Part shown: piece after piece, positions 26,936-36,201 of the stretch
Layout of the letters: the number at the start of each line of letters is the position of its first letter
Numbering within the stretch: the stretch's first letter is position 1
Source of the DNA: Bacteroides sp. SM23_62
GTDB taxonomy: Bacteria; Bacteroidota; Bacteroidia; Bacteroidales; SM23-62
DNA: 45,432 bases
NCBI GenBank assembly: GCA_001303955.1
Contig: LJUP01000009.1
Location: forward strand, 1-45,432
Direction of reading: 5' to 3'
Program-made: the position numbers and the translations under genes
Notes under the pieces: generated by a model
Database searches by the model: none
Seen by the model: the letters and a program-made list of their open reading frames with translations, nothing else
What the model was told of the DNA's origin: nothing

Positions 26936-28735
26936 ATGTCCCAATCCATAAAAAACATACGGAACTTCTGCATTATCGCCCACATCGACCATGGGAAAAG
27001 TACCCTTGCGGACCGCATGCTGGAACTGACCCGGACGGTATCCGAAAGGGACCTGCAGGAACAGGTGCTGGATGATATGGAACTGGAACGTGAGCGGGGA
27101 ATTACCATTAAGAGCCATGCCATTCAGATGGAGATGGAACGGGATGGTGAAACCTATTTTCTCAACCTGATAGATACACCCGGGCATGTGGATTTTTCCT
27201 ACGAGGTATCCCGGTCGATCGCTGCCTGTGAAGGAGCTCTGCTGGTTGTGGATGCTACGCAGGGGATACAGGCCCAGACCATTTCGAACCTTTACCTGGC
27301 CCTGGAGAATGACCTGGAGATCATCCCGGTGATGAATAAAATAGATCTCGAGGCTGCCATGCCTGATGAGGTGCTGGACCAGATCGTGGACCTGATCGGT
27401 TGCGGGACCGAAGACATCATCCCGGCCAGCGGGAAGACGGGTTATGGAGTGGACAGCATTCTGAATGCCATCATTGAAAGAATTCCTTCCCCCAAGGGCG
27501 ATCCCGAGAAACCGCTGGAGGCGCTGATCTTTGATTCAGTGTTCAATTCTTACAGGGGAATTTACGCCTATTTCAGGATATTTAACGGTACCCTGAAGAC
27601 CAACGACTATGTAAAGTTCGTTGCCACGGGAAGGAAATATGATGCCGACGAGGTGGGGGTACTTAAGCTCAAGCCAGAACCCCGCAAAATGCTGAGCGCC
27701 GGGGATGTGGGTTATATTATCTCAGGGATCAAGGAATCCACTGAGGTCAAGGTAGGTGATACCATCACCCATGTTGAAAATCCCTGCCAGGTTGCCATTG
27801 AAGGATTCAAAGATGTCAAACCCATGGTATTTGCGGGCATATACCCGGTGGATGCGGATGATTATGAGGAGTTGAGGAGTTCCATGGAGAAACTCCAGCT
27901 GAATGACGCCTCCCTGACCTATGAACCGGAATCGTCGGTTGCCCTGGGATTTGGATTCAGATGTGGTTTCCTGGGACTCCTCCACATGGAGATCATACAG
28001 GAGCGGCTGGACAGGGAATTTGACATGAACGTGATCACCACCGTGCCCAATGTTTCCTTTCTGGTACATACCACCAAGGGGGCGTTGATAGAGGTCCATA
28101 ATCCGTCGGGACTCCCGGATGTAACCCATATTGACTATATTGAAGAACCCTTTATCAGGGCCCAGATCATCTCGCAGGCAGATTACGTGGGCTCTGTCAT
28201 GAAACTTTGCATCGATAAAAGAGGGGCGCTAAAGAACCAGGTGTACCTGACCAGTGACCGGGTGGAAGTCACTTTCGAGATGCCGTTGGCCGAGATTGTA
28301 TTTGATTTTTATGATAAGCTGAAAAGCATTTCCAAAGGTTATGCCTCATTTGATTATTACCAGACCGGATACCAGAAAGCCAATCTGGTCCGACTCGATA
28401 TCCTGCTGAACGGGGAAATGGTTGATGCACTGTCCACACTGATTCACAGGGATAATGCCTATGCCTTCGGACGGCGGATCTGTGAAAAACTGAAGGAACT
28501 CATACCGAGGCAGCAATTCGATATTGCCATACAGGCTGCCATAGGTGCAAAGATCATTGCCCGGGAAACCGTCAAGGCACTCCGAAAGGATGTGACAGCC
28601 AAGTGCTATGGAGGGGATATTACACGAAAGCGCAAACTGCTTGAAAAACAGAAGAAAGGGAAGAAGAAAATGCGCCAGGTAGGCAACGTGGAAGTCCCGC
28701 AGTCTGCATTCCTGGCCGTATTAAAACTTGATTGA
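26936..28735 (+). CDS. lepA: Elongation factor 4 (LepA), back-translocating GTPase
   Basis: 599-residue ribosome-bound GTPase, normal LepA length. G1 AHIDHGKST (residues 15-23), switch I RGITIKS, G3 DTPGHVDF, G4 NKID (MNKIDLEAA), domain II, then the LepA-specific C-terminal domain ([34 protein letters not shown]-like [56 protein letters not shown]). The end motif is exactly that of LepA and rules out EF-G or TypA. Confidence 0.99.
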   Translation: MSQSIKNIRNFCIIAHIDHGKSTLADRMLELTRTVSERDLQEQVLDDMELERERGITIKSHAIQMEMERDGETYFLNLIDTPGHVDFSYEVSRSIAACEGALLVVDATQGIQAQTISNLYLALENDLEIIPVMNKIDLEAAMPDEVLDQIVDLIGCGTEDIIPASGKTGYGVDSILNAIIERIPSPKGDPEKPLEALIFDSVFNSYRGIYAYFRIFNGTLKTNDYVKFVATGRKYDADEVGVLKLKPEPRKMLSAGDVGYIISGIKESTEVKVGDTITHVENPCQVAIEGFKDVKPMVFAGIYPVDADDYEELRSSMEKLQLNDASLTYEPESSVALGFGFRCGFLGLLHMEIIQERLDREFDMNVITTVPNVSFLVHTTKGALIEVHNPSGLPDVTHIDYIEEPFIRAQIISQADYVGSVMKLCIDKRGALKNQVYLTSDRVEVTFEMPLAEIVFDFYDKLKSISKGYASFDYYQTGYQKANLVRLDILLNGEMVDALSTLIHRDNAYAFGRRICEKLKELIPRQQFDIAIQAAIGAKIIARETVKALRKDVTAKCYGGDITRKRKLLEKQKKGKKKMRQVGNVEVPQSAFLAVLKLD

Positions 28736-28805
28736 ACAGAGATCTCAGATCCAGTATGCTTATTTAAAGCGATTATAAATAAAGGAATAAATACTCGAAA
28801 TTGAT

Positions 28806-28841
28806 AGATTTTCAAATCTTTGATGCTTATTTTTTTTTTAA
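28806..28841 (+). terminator. Possible weak terminator after lepA
   Basis: A short AT-rich dyad (agattt 28806-28811, aaatct 28814-28819, overlapping tcaaatctttga) is followed by a run of ten T starting at 28830. The stem is weak and the loop cramped, so this is tentative; no better terminator lies between lepA and the next gene. Confidence 0.35.
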
Positions 28842-28851
28842 TTTTTCAGTT

Positions 28852-28866
28852 GATAAACGGTTTATC
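28852..28866. promoter_or_regulatory. 15-bp palindrome upstream of the dehydratase-activase gene, candidate operator
   Basis: gataaac (28852-28858) and gtttatc (28860-28866) are exact reverse complements around one central G, about 75 bp before the ATG at 28941. Size and symmetry suit a dimeric winged-helix or Crp/Fnr-sized regulator, but it does not match the FNR consensus (TTGAT-n4-ATCAA). Confidence 0.35.
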
Positions 28867-28940
28867 GCTAAGGGATGATCCGGGTTTTTTGACTGCGACC
28901 TGGCAAGAAGCTTTGATTCTCAAACCATAAGCCCATTACT

Positions 28941-31900
28941 ATGACCACAGAACCTGCCAGCCTGTCCCATCTCAACAAGGAATATACCCTGGGTATTGAC
29001 TTGGGTTCCATTTCCATCAATACCATTATCCTTGATCAGGACGGCCGGGTACAATTAGAGCGATATGATTATTGTCAGGGGAATCCCTTCGAACAGTTGA
29101 AGAAGATTCTGGAGGAAGTCCTGAAAGATTGTCCAGCCAATGAATGCCCGCAGATGGCTTTCACTGGCAGCGGGGGCAAACTGGCCTCGGAAATACTGGG
29201 CGGGACCTATATCAATGAAGTAATTGCCCAGTCAGCGTCAACTTCCCGCTTGCATCCCGAAGTAAGGACGGTGATCGAGATGGGAGGGGAGGACTCCAAA
29301 CTTATCCTGTTGAACGGCACAGCGTCTGATGCTTCAAAGCTTTCGGATTTCGAGCTGAATACCATATGTGCAGCCGGTACCGGGTCCTTCCTTGATCAGC
29401 AGGCGAACCGCATAGGTGTATCGATTGAAAAAGAATTCGGGGAAATGGCCCTGCAATCAAAAAATCCGCCCAGGATAGCAGGCCGGTGCAGTGTATTTGC
29501 CAAATCCGATATGATCCACCTGCAGCAGATTGCCACACCTGTGCACGATATTGTAGCCGGATTATGCTTTGCGGTGGCCAGGAATTTTGTCAGCACCCTG
29601 GGAAGGGGCAAGCAGCTGGATTTTCCTGTATCATTCCAGGGTGGTGTGGCAGCCAATGCAGGTATGGTGCGCGCTTTCAAGGAACTGTTAAATGCAGGGG
29701 AAGGAGATCTGATCGTACCGGAACATCATGCATCAATGGGTGCCATAGGTGCAGCCTTTTGCATGAGGAAGGAGGAACAGGTGGCTGAATTCAGAGGACT
29801 GGATCAGCTTGAGCGGTACCTGGAAGAGAAAAAATCCAGGGGTAATTTTCAGGATCCATTAACAGAAGCGGATACCCATTATGATAAAACAGTCAATCCT
29901 TTGCCTGAAGGGGAAGGGAAAACGGATGTTTACCTGGGACTCGACGTCGGATCCCTGAGTACCAATGTGGTTTTGATAGACGAACAGGACAGGGTCATTG
30001 CCAGGCGATATCTTCCCACCGAGAGCAGACCCCTGGAAGCCATCCGGCAGGGTATGTCGGAGATCTTCGAGGAAGTGGGGGACAGGGTAACGGTAAAGGC
30101 TGCAGGGACAACCGGTTCAGGGCGCTACCTTACGGGTGATTTTATTGGTGCCGATGTGATCCGGAACGAGATAACCGCACAGGCAACAGCAGCCATCGCC
30201 TATGATCCCGAAGTGGATACCGTTTTTGAGATCGGGGGACAGGATTCCAAGTATATCAGCATCGATAACGGGGTTGTTACGGATTTTGAAATGAACAAAG
30301 TCTGTGCCGCAGGCACCGGGTCCTTCCTGCAGGAACAGGCTGAAAAGCTGGACATCAATATTGTGGATGAATTTGCCAGCCTGGCATTCAAGGCAGACAG
30401 ACCGGCTGCCATGGGGGACCGCTGTACGGTGTTTATGGAAACAGACCTGAATTCCTTCCAGCAGAAAGGGGTGGAGAAGGAGAATCTTGTCGGGGGACTC
30501 GCATACTCGATCGTGAAAAACTATATCCTGAAAGTTGTCAGGAAAAAACGCATCGGGAATCATATCCTGTTCCAGGGAGGTGTGACCAACAACAAGGCCG
30601 TTGTGGCCGCATTTGAAAAAATCACCGGCAAGAAGATACATGTTCCGCCCCACTTCGATGTGACAGGCGCCATAGGGGCCGCCATGCTGGCCCGCGATTA
30701 TATCCTTGAGAAAGGAACAGAGACACGTTTCAAGGGATTCGACATATCAAAGACACCCTTCAAGGTAAAGCGGTTTACATGTAAGGGGTGCAGCAATGAA
30801 TGCGAGATCCGGCGGGTGCAGATAGAAGGGGAATCCAAGGCACTTTATTATGGCGGCAGGTGCGAAAAGTATGAACTGGAAGAGCGGAAAGGGAAGGGAA
30901 AGGGCATCCCGGACTACTTCCAGCAAAAAGTAGACCTCCTCCTGGAGGGATACAAGCCAGCTGAAGATGCTGACAGGGATGAGGGGAAACAGACCATAGG
31001 GATACCCAGGGCACTGATGGTGTTTTACCAGTTTTTCCCTTTCTGGAGGACATTCTTTGAACAGCTCGGTTTCAGGGTTGTCATTTCCAGAGAATCGGAT
31101 AATACCCTGATCAAGAAATCACTTGAAATGATCGTGGCAGAAACCTGCTTCCCCGTGGAGCTCATACACGGCCATATCGATGACCTGTACCGGAAGCAGG
31201 TGGATTACATCTTTGCCCCCTTCATCATCAATACCCAGAAAGAAGAGGACAATCCCACCAGCAATTATAATTGTCCGTGGATACAGACCTATCCGTTCAT
31301 GGTAAAACCGGCCCTGGAGGAAGACCAGAAGGAAAAACTCCTGGTACCAACACTGAATTTCAGGTATTTTGGCAGGGTCCTGAACAAGGAATTGTCGGAT
31401 TTCATGTGGGATAAATTCAAGATCCCGAAGGGAAAGGTGGTAAAGGCTGTGGAGCTTGCCCAGCAGACCCAGCAGGCCATGGAAAGCAGGGTTAAGTCCC
31501 TCGGCCAGAAAGTCCTTTCAAACCTGCCGGAGGACAAGGAATGCCTGGTGATCCTGGGAAGGCCATACAATACGGGTGACCCCTCATTGAACCTGAGCAT
31601 GATCGAGAAGCTGATCAACCTGGATGTCCTGCCTGTCCCCCTCGATTTCCTCCCATTGGAAAAGGAAGGGATCACGAAGGATTATGACAAGATGTACTGG
31701 CCAAACGGGCAGAAGATCCTTGCCGCTGCCAGGCTGGTTGCCAAGGATCCCCGCCTGCACGCCATTTATATGGGCAATTTCAGGTGCGGACCGGATTCCT
31801 TCCTGTCACATTTCGTGCATGAGGAAATGGCCGGGAAACCCTATATGGAACTGGAAATAGATGAGCATAGTGCCGATGCAGGCATGATCACCCGTTACGA

Positions 31901-33209
31901 AGCCTTCCTCGACAGCCTTCGGGGATCGAGGATGGCTGACAAATTGAAAGAAGCGGTGCTCAGACCTGGGACCATGGACCCCACACCCGACAAAGACAGG
32001 GTGCTTTATTTTCCGTATATGTGTGACGCTGCCCATGCCATCTCAGCCGCAGCACGGAGTGTGGGGGTACCATCGGAGGTGTTGCCCATGCAGAACAAGG
32101 AGGACCTGGACCTGGGACGCAGATATACCTCGGCCAGGGAATGCTTCCCCATGATCTGCACCACGGGCAGCTTCCTGAAGAAGTTGCAGGAGCCAGGTAC
32201 AGATCCCTCAAAGATCAGTTTCTTTATGCCCGACCATAACGGACCATGCAGGTTCGGACAGTATAACCGCCTGCAACGGGTCCTGTTTGACCGGCTCGGC
32301 TATGAGGATGTAAAAATCATTTCACCATCCAATGACACTTCCTACGAGGACCTGGGAGGGGAAAGCGGTAGCAAATTCAGGTTCAGGGCCTGGAAAGGAT
32401 TTGTGGCAGTGGATATACTCCGGAAACTGAAGCAGGAGAGAAAGCCATATGAAGCAGTGGAAGGGTCCATTGAAAAAGTATACCAGGAATCCCTGCAGGC
32501 CGTGATCCGGTCTATTGAGAACGGGGCCGGTGACCTGGCAGATACACTCCATGAGGCAGGTAAAAAATTCCTCAATGTACCGCTTGTCAATGGCGAAAGA
32601 AAACCTGTGATCGCCGTTGTGGGTGAGATCTTCATGCGGGACAATGCATTTTGCAGCGGATTCCTCGTACAGAGGCTTGAAAAATTCGGGGCGGAAACAT
32701 TTATCGCTCCATTCTCTGAATGGGTTGCCTATTCCACCATACGATGGACCAGGGACAGCCGCTGGAAGGGTGATTACAAGGGGATAGTCAAGTCCAAGAT
32801 CCAATCCTATGCCCAGGAAGTTACATCCAGGCAATTATACAGGGCTGTCCATGGTATGATCGATGAATCCAGGGACATTTCCGTAAATGAAATGCTCAAT
32901 TCCTGCGGGGCCTATATTCACAAGCACTATGACGGGGATCCGGCACTCAACCTGGGTAGTTCCGTGGTCCTGGCACAGACGGGCATCTCCGGCATTGCGA
33001 ATATCCTGCCTTTCACCTGTATGCCCGGAACCGTTGTATCTGCTGTTTCAAGGCAGTTCAAAAAGGACCATGGTGATTTGCCTTACCTGAGCATCCCTTA
33101 CGATGGACAGGAGGATACTGCCATTGAGCTTCGGTTGCAGGCATTCATCCACCAGGCCCGTGAATATGCCAAAAAACACGGATATAATAAAGTGGCAATC
33201 CTGGATTGA
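28941..33209 (+). CDS. Giant acyl-CoA dehydratase-activase fusion (two BcrAD/BadFG ATPase domains, DUF2229, HgdB-like region)
   Basis: 1422-residue cytoplasmic iron-sulfur ATPase fusion. Two ASKHA-type activase domains follow each other: LGIDLGSISIN (17-27) with CAAGTGSF (Cys143) and GRCSVFAKSD (Cys183), then LGLDVGSLSTN (332-342) with CAAGTGSF (Cys455) and DRCTVFMETD (Cys495). In the homodimeric 2-hydroxyglutaryl-CoA dehydratase activator such Cys pairs bridge one 4Fe-4S cluster; here one chain could supply both halves. Next is a Cys-rich joint C-x2-C-x3-C (614, 617, 621) with Cys641, a DUF2229 domain (about 660-900) and an HgdB-like C-terminal part (about 1000-1400). The family is known in anaerobes as archerase-type ATP-driven electron donors, but its substrate is not settled. 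No separate HgdA/HgdB subunits adjoin, so self-contained action is inferred. Monocistronic. Confidence 0.93.
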   Translation: MTTEPASLSHLNKEYTLGIDLGSISINTIILDQDGRVQLERYDYCQGNPFEQLKKILEEVLKDCPANECPQMAFTGSGGKLASEILGGTYINEVIAQSASTSRLHPEVRTVIEMGGEDSKLILLNGTASDASKLSDFELNTICAAGTGSFLDQQANRIGVSIEKEFGEMALQSKNPPRIAGRCSVFAKSDMIHLQQIATPVHDIVAGLCFAVARNFVSTLGRGKQLDFPVSFQGGVAANAGMVRAFKELLNAGEGDLIVPEHHASMGAIGAAFCMRKEEQVAEFRGLDQLERYLEEKKSRGNFQDPLTEADTHYDKTVNPLPEGEGKTDVYLGLDVGSLSTNVVLIDEQDRVIARRYLPTESRPLEAIRQGMSEIFEEVGDRVTVKAAGTTGSGRYLTGDFIGADVIRNEITAQATAAIAYDPEVDTVFEIGGQDSKYISIDNGVVTDFEMNKVCAAGTGSFLQEQAEKLDINIVDEFASLAFKADRPAAMGDRCTVFMETDLNSFQQKGVEKENLVGGLAYSIVKNYILKVVRKKRIGNHILFQGGVTNNKAVVAAFEKITGKKIHVPPHFDVTGAIGAAMLARDYILEKGTETRFKGFDISKTPFKVKRFTCKGCSNECEIRRVQIEGESKALYYGGRCEKYELEERKGKGKGIPDYFQQKVDLLLEGYKPAEDADRDEGKQTIGIPRALMVFYQFFPFWRTFFEQLGFRVVISRESDNTLIKKSLEMIVAETCFPVELIHGHIDDLYRKQVDYIFAPFIINTQKEEDNPTSNYNCPWIQTYPFMVKPALEEDQKEKLLVPTLNFRYFGRVLNKELSDFMWDKFKIPKGKVVKAVELAQQTQQAMESRVKSLGQKVLSNLPEDKECLVILGRPYNTGDPSLNLSMIEKLINLDVLPVPLDFLPLEKEGITKDYDKMYWPNGQKILAAARLVAKDPRLHAIYMGNFRCGPDSFLSHFVHEEMAGKPYMELEIDEHSADAGMITRYEAFLDSLRGSRMADKLKEAVLRPGTMDPTPDKDRVLYFPYMCDAAHAISAAARSVGVPSEVLPMQNKEDLDLGRRYTSARECFPMICTTGSFLKKLQEPGTDPSKISFFMPDHNGPCRFGQYNRLQRVLFDRLGYEDVKIISPSNDTSYEDLGGESGSKFRFRAWKGFVAVDILRKLKQERKPYEAVEGSIEKVYQESLQAVIRSIENGAGDLADTLHEAGKKFLNVPLVNGERKPVIAVVGEIFMRDNAFCSGFLVQRLEKFGAETFIAPFSEWVAYSTIRWTRDSRWKGDYKGIVKSKIQSYAQEVTSRQLYRAVHGMIDESRDISVNEMLNSCGAYIHKHYDGDPALNLGSSVVLAQTGISGIANILPFTCMPGTVVSAVSRQFKKDHGDLPYLSIPYDGQEDTAIELRLQAFIHQAREYAKKHGYNKVAILD

Positions 33210-33222
33210 GTCATGCCGCCAT

Positions 33223-33255
33223 CCCTGATATCTTCTTTTTTGATATCATAATAGT
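33223..33255. terminator. AT-rich hairpin between convergent genes, possible bidirectional terminator
   Basis: tgatatc (33226-33232) pairs with gatatca (33242-33248) around a T-rich loop; an alternative longer stem uses ccctga (33223-33228) with tcaggg further right. It fills the 59-bp gap between the ends of the dehydratase-activase gene (+) and the ROK kinase gene (-). Confidence 0.5.
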
Positions 33256-33268
33256 TTTTCAGGGAGTC

Positions 33269-34243
33269 TCAATTCAGTGCAACGCATAAAGCGGCGTAAT
33301 CGCCGATATTATCACCCAGCGCCGCAGGTACTATTTGGCAAACTTTCCTGGCTGCTGGAATGGCTTCCTGTTCTAAAACCTTTTCAATATGAGATTTGAA
33401 AAGTTCTTCATTTCTTGCATAAATGCTTCCGATAACAATACATTCAGGATTCAGTATATCGATTAAAACGGCCAGGCCTTTTCCCAGATAAGTAGCCGAA
33501 ATATTAACAATTTCTGTTGCATCAGGATCACCGGTGATGGCAGCTTCAAATACTGATTTGGCGGTAATATCTTTGAGCATGTCTTTTGAAGAGCAGAAAC
33601 CTACCATCTTTCCTTCCAGGAGCTTTTCTGAAACTATACCAACGGCCAATTGGGCAATTCCTCCACCACTGCAAAAACCTTCAAAGGATCCGGCTTTGCC
33701 AAAGCCAACCGGACCATCCTCTGCCAATCTGATATGACCGACTTCGCCGGCTAAATCATTTGTCCCGGTATACAGTTGTCCGTTTATGATAAGACCGGCA
33801 CCCATTCCCGTGCCAAAAGTCAGAAATACCAAATTCTTTGTACCCACACCTGCCCCCATCATCCATTCGGCAAGCGCACAGGCATTGGCATCATTCTGTA
33901 CCACGGTATTTACATTAAATTCTTTTTCAAAAATTTCAACAATCGGCACGGAATCCCATCCTGGCAGATTGGGGGGAGAATAAATGATGCCTTTTTCTGA
34001 ATCAAGCGGCCCTCCACAGCTGATCCCAATTTTAACTATATTGCTCTTTTCATACTTCCCGAGGAGGGTATATGTGTGCTTTTTAAAGTCATCAATAATT
34101 TCCAGGTAACCTCTTTCGGTCCGGGTTTCAAAAACTATTTTCTCATGTATGTTAAAATCCTTGTCCCCCAATACTATACTGCACTTCGTTCCGCCAATGT
34201 CATAGCCCAGATAGTATTTGCCTGTTTGGGTTTTTATTTTCAT
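33269..34243 (-). CDS. ROK-family sugar kinase without the zinc-binding cysteines
   Basis: 324-residue cytoplasmic kinase of the ROK family (glucokinase, N-acetylmannosamine or N-acetylglucosamine kinases, fructokinases). ATP-binding opening GYDIGGTKCSI (13-23); sugar-binding and catalytic Asp in QNDANACALAEW (about 117-128); FLTFGTGMGAGLIING (about 138-153); EVGHIRL (about 166-172). In most ROK proteins the GH motif is followed by CxCGxxGCxE; here the aligned stretch is VGFGKAGSFE, with no Cys. This matches a recognisable zinc-free subgroup and is not damage. No HTH domain, so not a ROK repressor. It is the last gene of the leftward operon, 16 bp after the kinase/phosphatase fusion. NanK-like use is plausible from context only. 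Confidence 0.9.
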   Translation of the reverse strand: MKIKTQTGKYYLGYDIGGTKCSIVLGDKDFNIHEKIVFETRTERGYLEIIDDFKKHTYTLLGKYEKSNIVKIGISCGGPLDSEKGIIYSPPNLPGWDSVPIVEIFEKEFNVNTVVQNDANACALAEWMMGAGVGTKNLVFLTFGTGMGAGLIINGQLYTGTNDLAGEVGHIRLAEDGPVGFGKAGSFEGFCSGGGIAQLAVGIVSEKLLEGKMVGFCSSKDMLKDITAKSVFEAAITGDPDATEIVNISATYLGKGLAVLIDILNPECIVIGSIYARNEELFKSHIEKVLEQEAIPAARKVCQIVPAALGDNIGDYAALCVALN

Positions 34244-34259
34244 GGCCGTTCAATAAATA

Positions 34260-36164
34260 TCATTTGTTAAAAAGCAGGTCCAGCAGTTTGCCTGTTTGTG
34301 AGAAATCGGATATGATAATCCCGGCACCTGACTTGATCAGGCGTGTGCGCTTTTCTTCATTCAGGCCAAATCTTCTTACTTCATCACTGGCTACCCCAAT
34401 GGCAATCCCTCCGGATTTAATGCATTCCCTGATCTCAACCGGTCCGTCTCCAAATACAACCAGCTCATTTCCCTTGAGATCATTTTCCTTTATGATCCTG
34501 TTTATGATCATCTTTTTCGAATACTTTTTAATGTCATTTTCAGAACCATAGATGCAACCGTTAAAGAGACCGGCATAGCCAAGTCTTTCAGACTCATATA
34601 TAACATCCTGTTTATCCGTGCCACTGGCCAGGTAAAGCTTTACTCCCTCTTTTTTCATGGCTTTCAGAAAATCCAGGGATCCTTTAAGGGTAAAATCATC
34701 AATGTTCAGCTGTCCAGATTCGAGCTTCTCAAGTCTTTTGGAAACCACCTCCATAAGGGCATCATTATAGAGCTTTTTATAACCGAATTTATCCAGGATC
34801 TCTTTTTTTGGGACAAAATTAAATTCATCTACCATCCCGACAAGGGCTTCCATCTGAAGAATGGTCTGTATTCCGGTGGACATGTCTATGTATCCGAGAA
34901 CCTGTTTTCTGACCTGCTGGTAAAGCCTGTGGTCGGCAGTTTCATAATGATCTCCCAAAATTGATTCGATCATGACTGATTCCATTATGGTTTCCCAGCC
35001 CTGTCTTAAAGTACTGATGGTTCCGTCATGGTCGAACAGGGCATGTTTAATATTCCCTGTTTTCAAAACAACATCGCTGTCACATAGTTCGATCTCAGAA
35101 TCCGGCAGGTAATTTGCCCGGCGCAGGTCCACCGCCAGTTCAGGCTGATAGTTATAGTCAACATCTTTGCTTAGTTCAATGATCTCTTCGCCCGATGCTG
35201 TTCCGGTAGTAAGCAGTTTCTGCACGGTCACAGCTGCGGCAAGATTCGCAAATGCAGCAGATTCAGCCGATGGTATACCTGCAGCGAGACATAATGTGAG
35301 TGCACTGATCGTAGTATCACCGGCACCGACTGTATCAAGTTTTTTTAACAATTGAATACCGGGAATTTCGCTTGTTCCTGAAGCATCAATGCATACCATG
35401 CCACGGGCCCCACATGTTACAAAAACAGGCTTTTCGTATTGCTCGTACACCCTGGTTCCGTACTTCTTTACATCTGGAATTGAGATATAATCCTGTGGGT
35501 TTACATCAAGACCGTTAAGAACGGCTATCTCAATTTCATTTACTTTGCGATACACATTCCGAAAACTGGCATTAAAGTGCCTGGAATCGAGTACCACAAT
35601 TTTATGGCTGAACCTGTCGAAGAGTTTATTTGTTTCTTCGATAAAGCCCTTGTTGGTGATACTGCCAGTTACCTGCTGGTTGAATATCAGGGCATCATCG
35701 TTTTCGAGCGCTGTTTGGATATGCTTCAGCAGTTCTGCGTCAGTGTTTTTGGACCGCCTGTTCTTCAAACCAAAATCGATACGTGGGTATTCCTTTTCCC
35801 CGTAAATCTTCTTTGTGTATGTGTATGTATCAAAATCTTCATTCTGAATTATCAAAGAACTTGTATCGGCACCCAAAGCCTGAAGTTGGGAAAAAAGTTC
35901 ACGGCCATGAATATCATTACCAACAACGCCAATAACTTTTATAGCAGCTGGTCTAAGTGCGGCCAGATTTGCAACAATATTACCCGCGCCTCCCGGGGAG
36001 TATAAATGCTTTTCAACGGCTTCGGCTTGTATACCGGTTTCAACGGAAACCTCCGAACCATCTGGGTCCATAAGCCAGTATGCATCCAGGCAAAAATCCC
36101 CGTATACGGCAATGCTAACATTGCTTATTTTTTCAAGTATTTCCTTAATCCGGTCTTGTTTCAC
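34260..36164 (-). CDS. PfkB (HldE-like) sugar kinase fused to HAD phosphatase
   Basis: 634 residues from a GTG at 36164 (VKQDRIKEILEKI). The open frame runs to an ATG at 36299, but that would overlap the preceding gene by about 100 bp and adds non-family sequence; the GTG start leaves a 37-bp gap and begins where PfkB homology begins. Domain 1 (about 1-335): AVYGDFCLDAYW (19-30), SPGGAGNIVANLAAL (56-70), VVGNDIHGREL and the ATP/anion-hole motif DTVGAGDTT (277-285), most like the heptose-7-phosphate kinase half of HldE. Domain 2 (about 370-634): HAD hydrolase with FDHDGT (nucleophile Asp378, Asp380), a helical cap, SGTDKQD and FGDGPVEI. A kinase joined to a phosphatase suggests sequential action on one sugar, as HldE kinase and GmhB do in heptose activation; the nucleotidyltransferase is missing. 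Confidence 0.88.
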   Translation of the reverse strand: MKQDRIKEILEKISNVSIAVYGDFCLDAYWLMDPDGSEVSVETGIQAEAVEKHLYSPGGAGNIVANLAALRPAAIKVIGVVGNDIHGRELFSQLQALGADTSSLIIQNEDFDTYTYTKKIYGEKEYPRIDFGLKNRRSKNTDAELLKHIQTALENDDALIFNQQVTGSITNKGFIEETNKLFDRFSHKIVVLDSRHFNASFRNVYRKVNEIEIAVLNGLDVNPQDYISIPDVKKYGTRVYEQYEKPVFVTCGARGMVCIDASGTSEIPGIQLLKKLDTVGAGDTTISALTLCLAAGIPSAESAAFANLAAAVTVQKLLTTGTASGEEIIELSKDVDYNYQPELAVDLRRANYLPDSEIELCDSDVVLKTGNIKHALFDHDGTISTLRQGWETIMESVMIESILGDHYETADHRLYQQVRKQVLGYIDMSTGIQTILQMEALVGMVDEFNFVPKKEILDKFGYKKLYNDALMEVVSKRLEKLESGQLNIDDFTLKGSLDFLKAMKKEGVKLYLASGTDKQDVIYESERLGYAGLFNGCIYGSENDIKKYSKKMIINRIIKENDLKGNELVVFGDGPVEIRECIKSGGIAIGVASDEVRRFGLNEEKRTRLIKSGAGIIISDFSQTGKLLDLLFNK

Positions 36165-36201
36165 TCGTACATATATTAAGTAGCATTTTAAATACAGACC
36201 A

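Noticed and set aside
32322-32834. Antisense open frame within the dehydratase-activase gene
   Set aside because: Shadow frame of a well-supported gene with no recognisable family.
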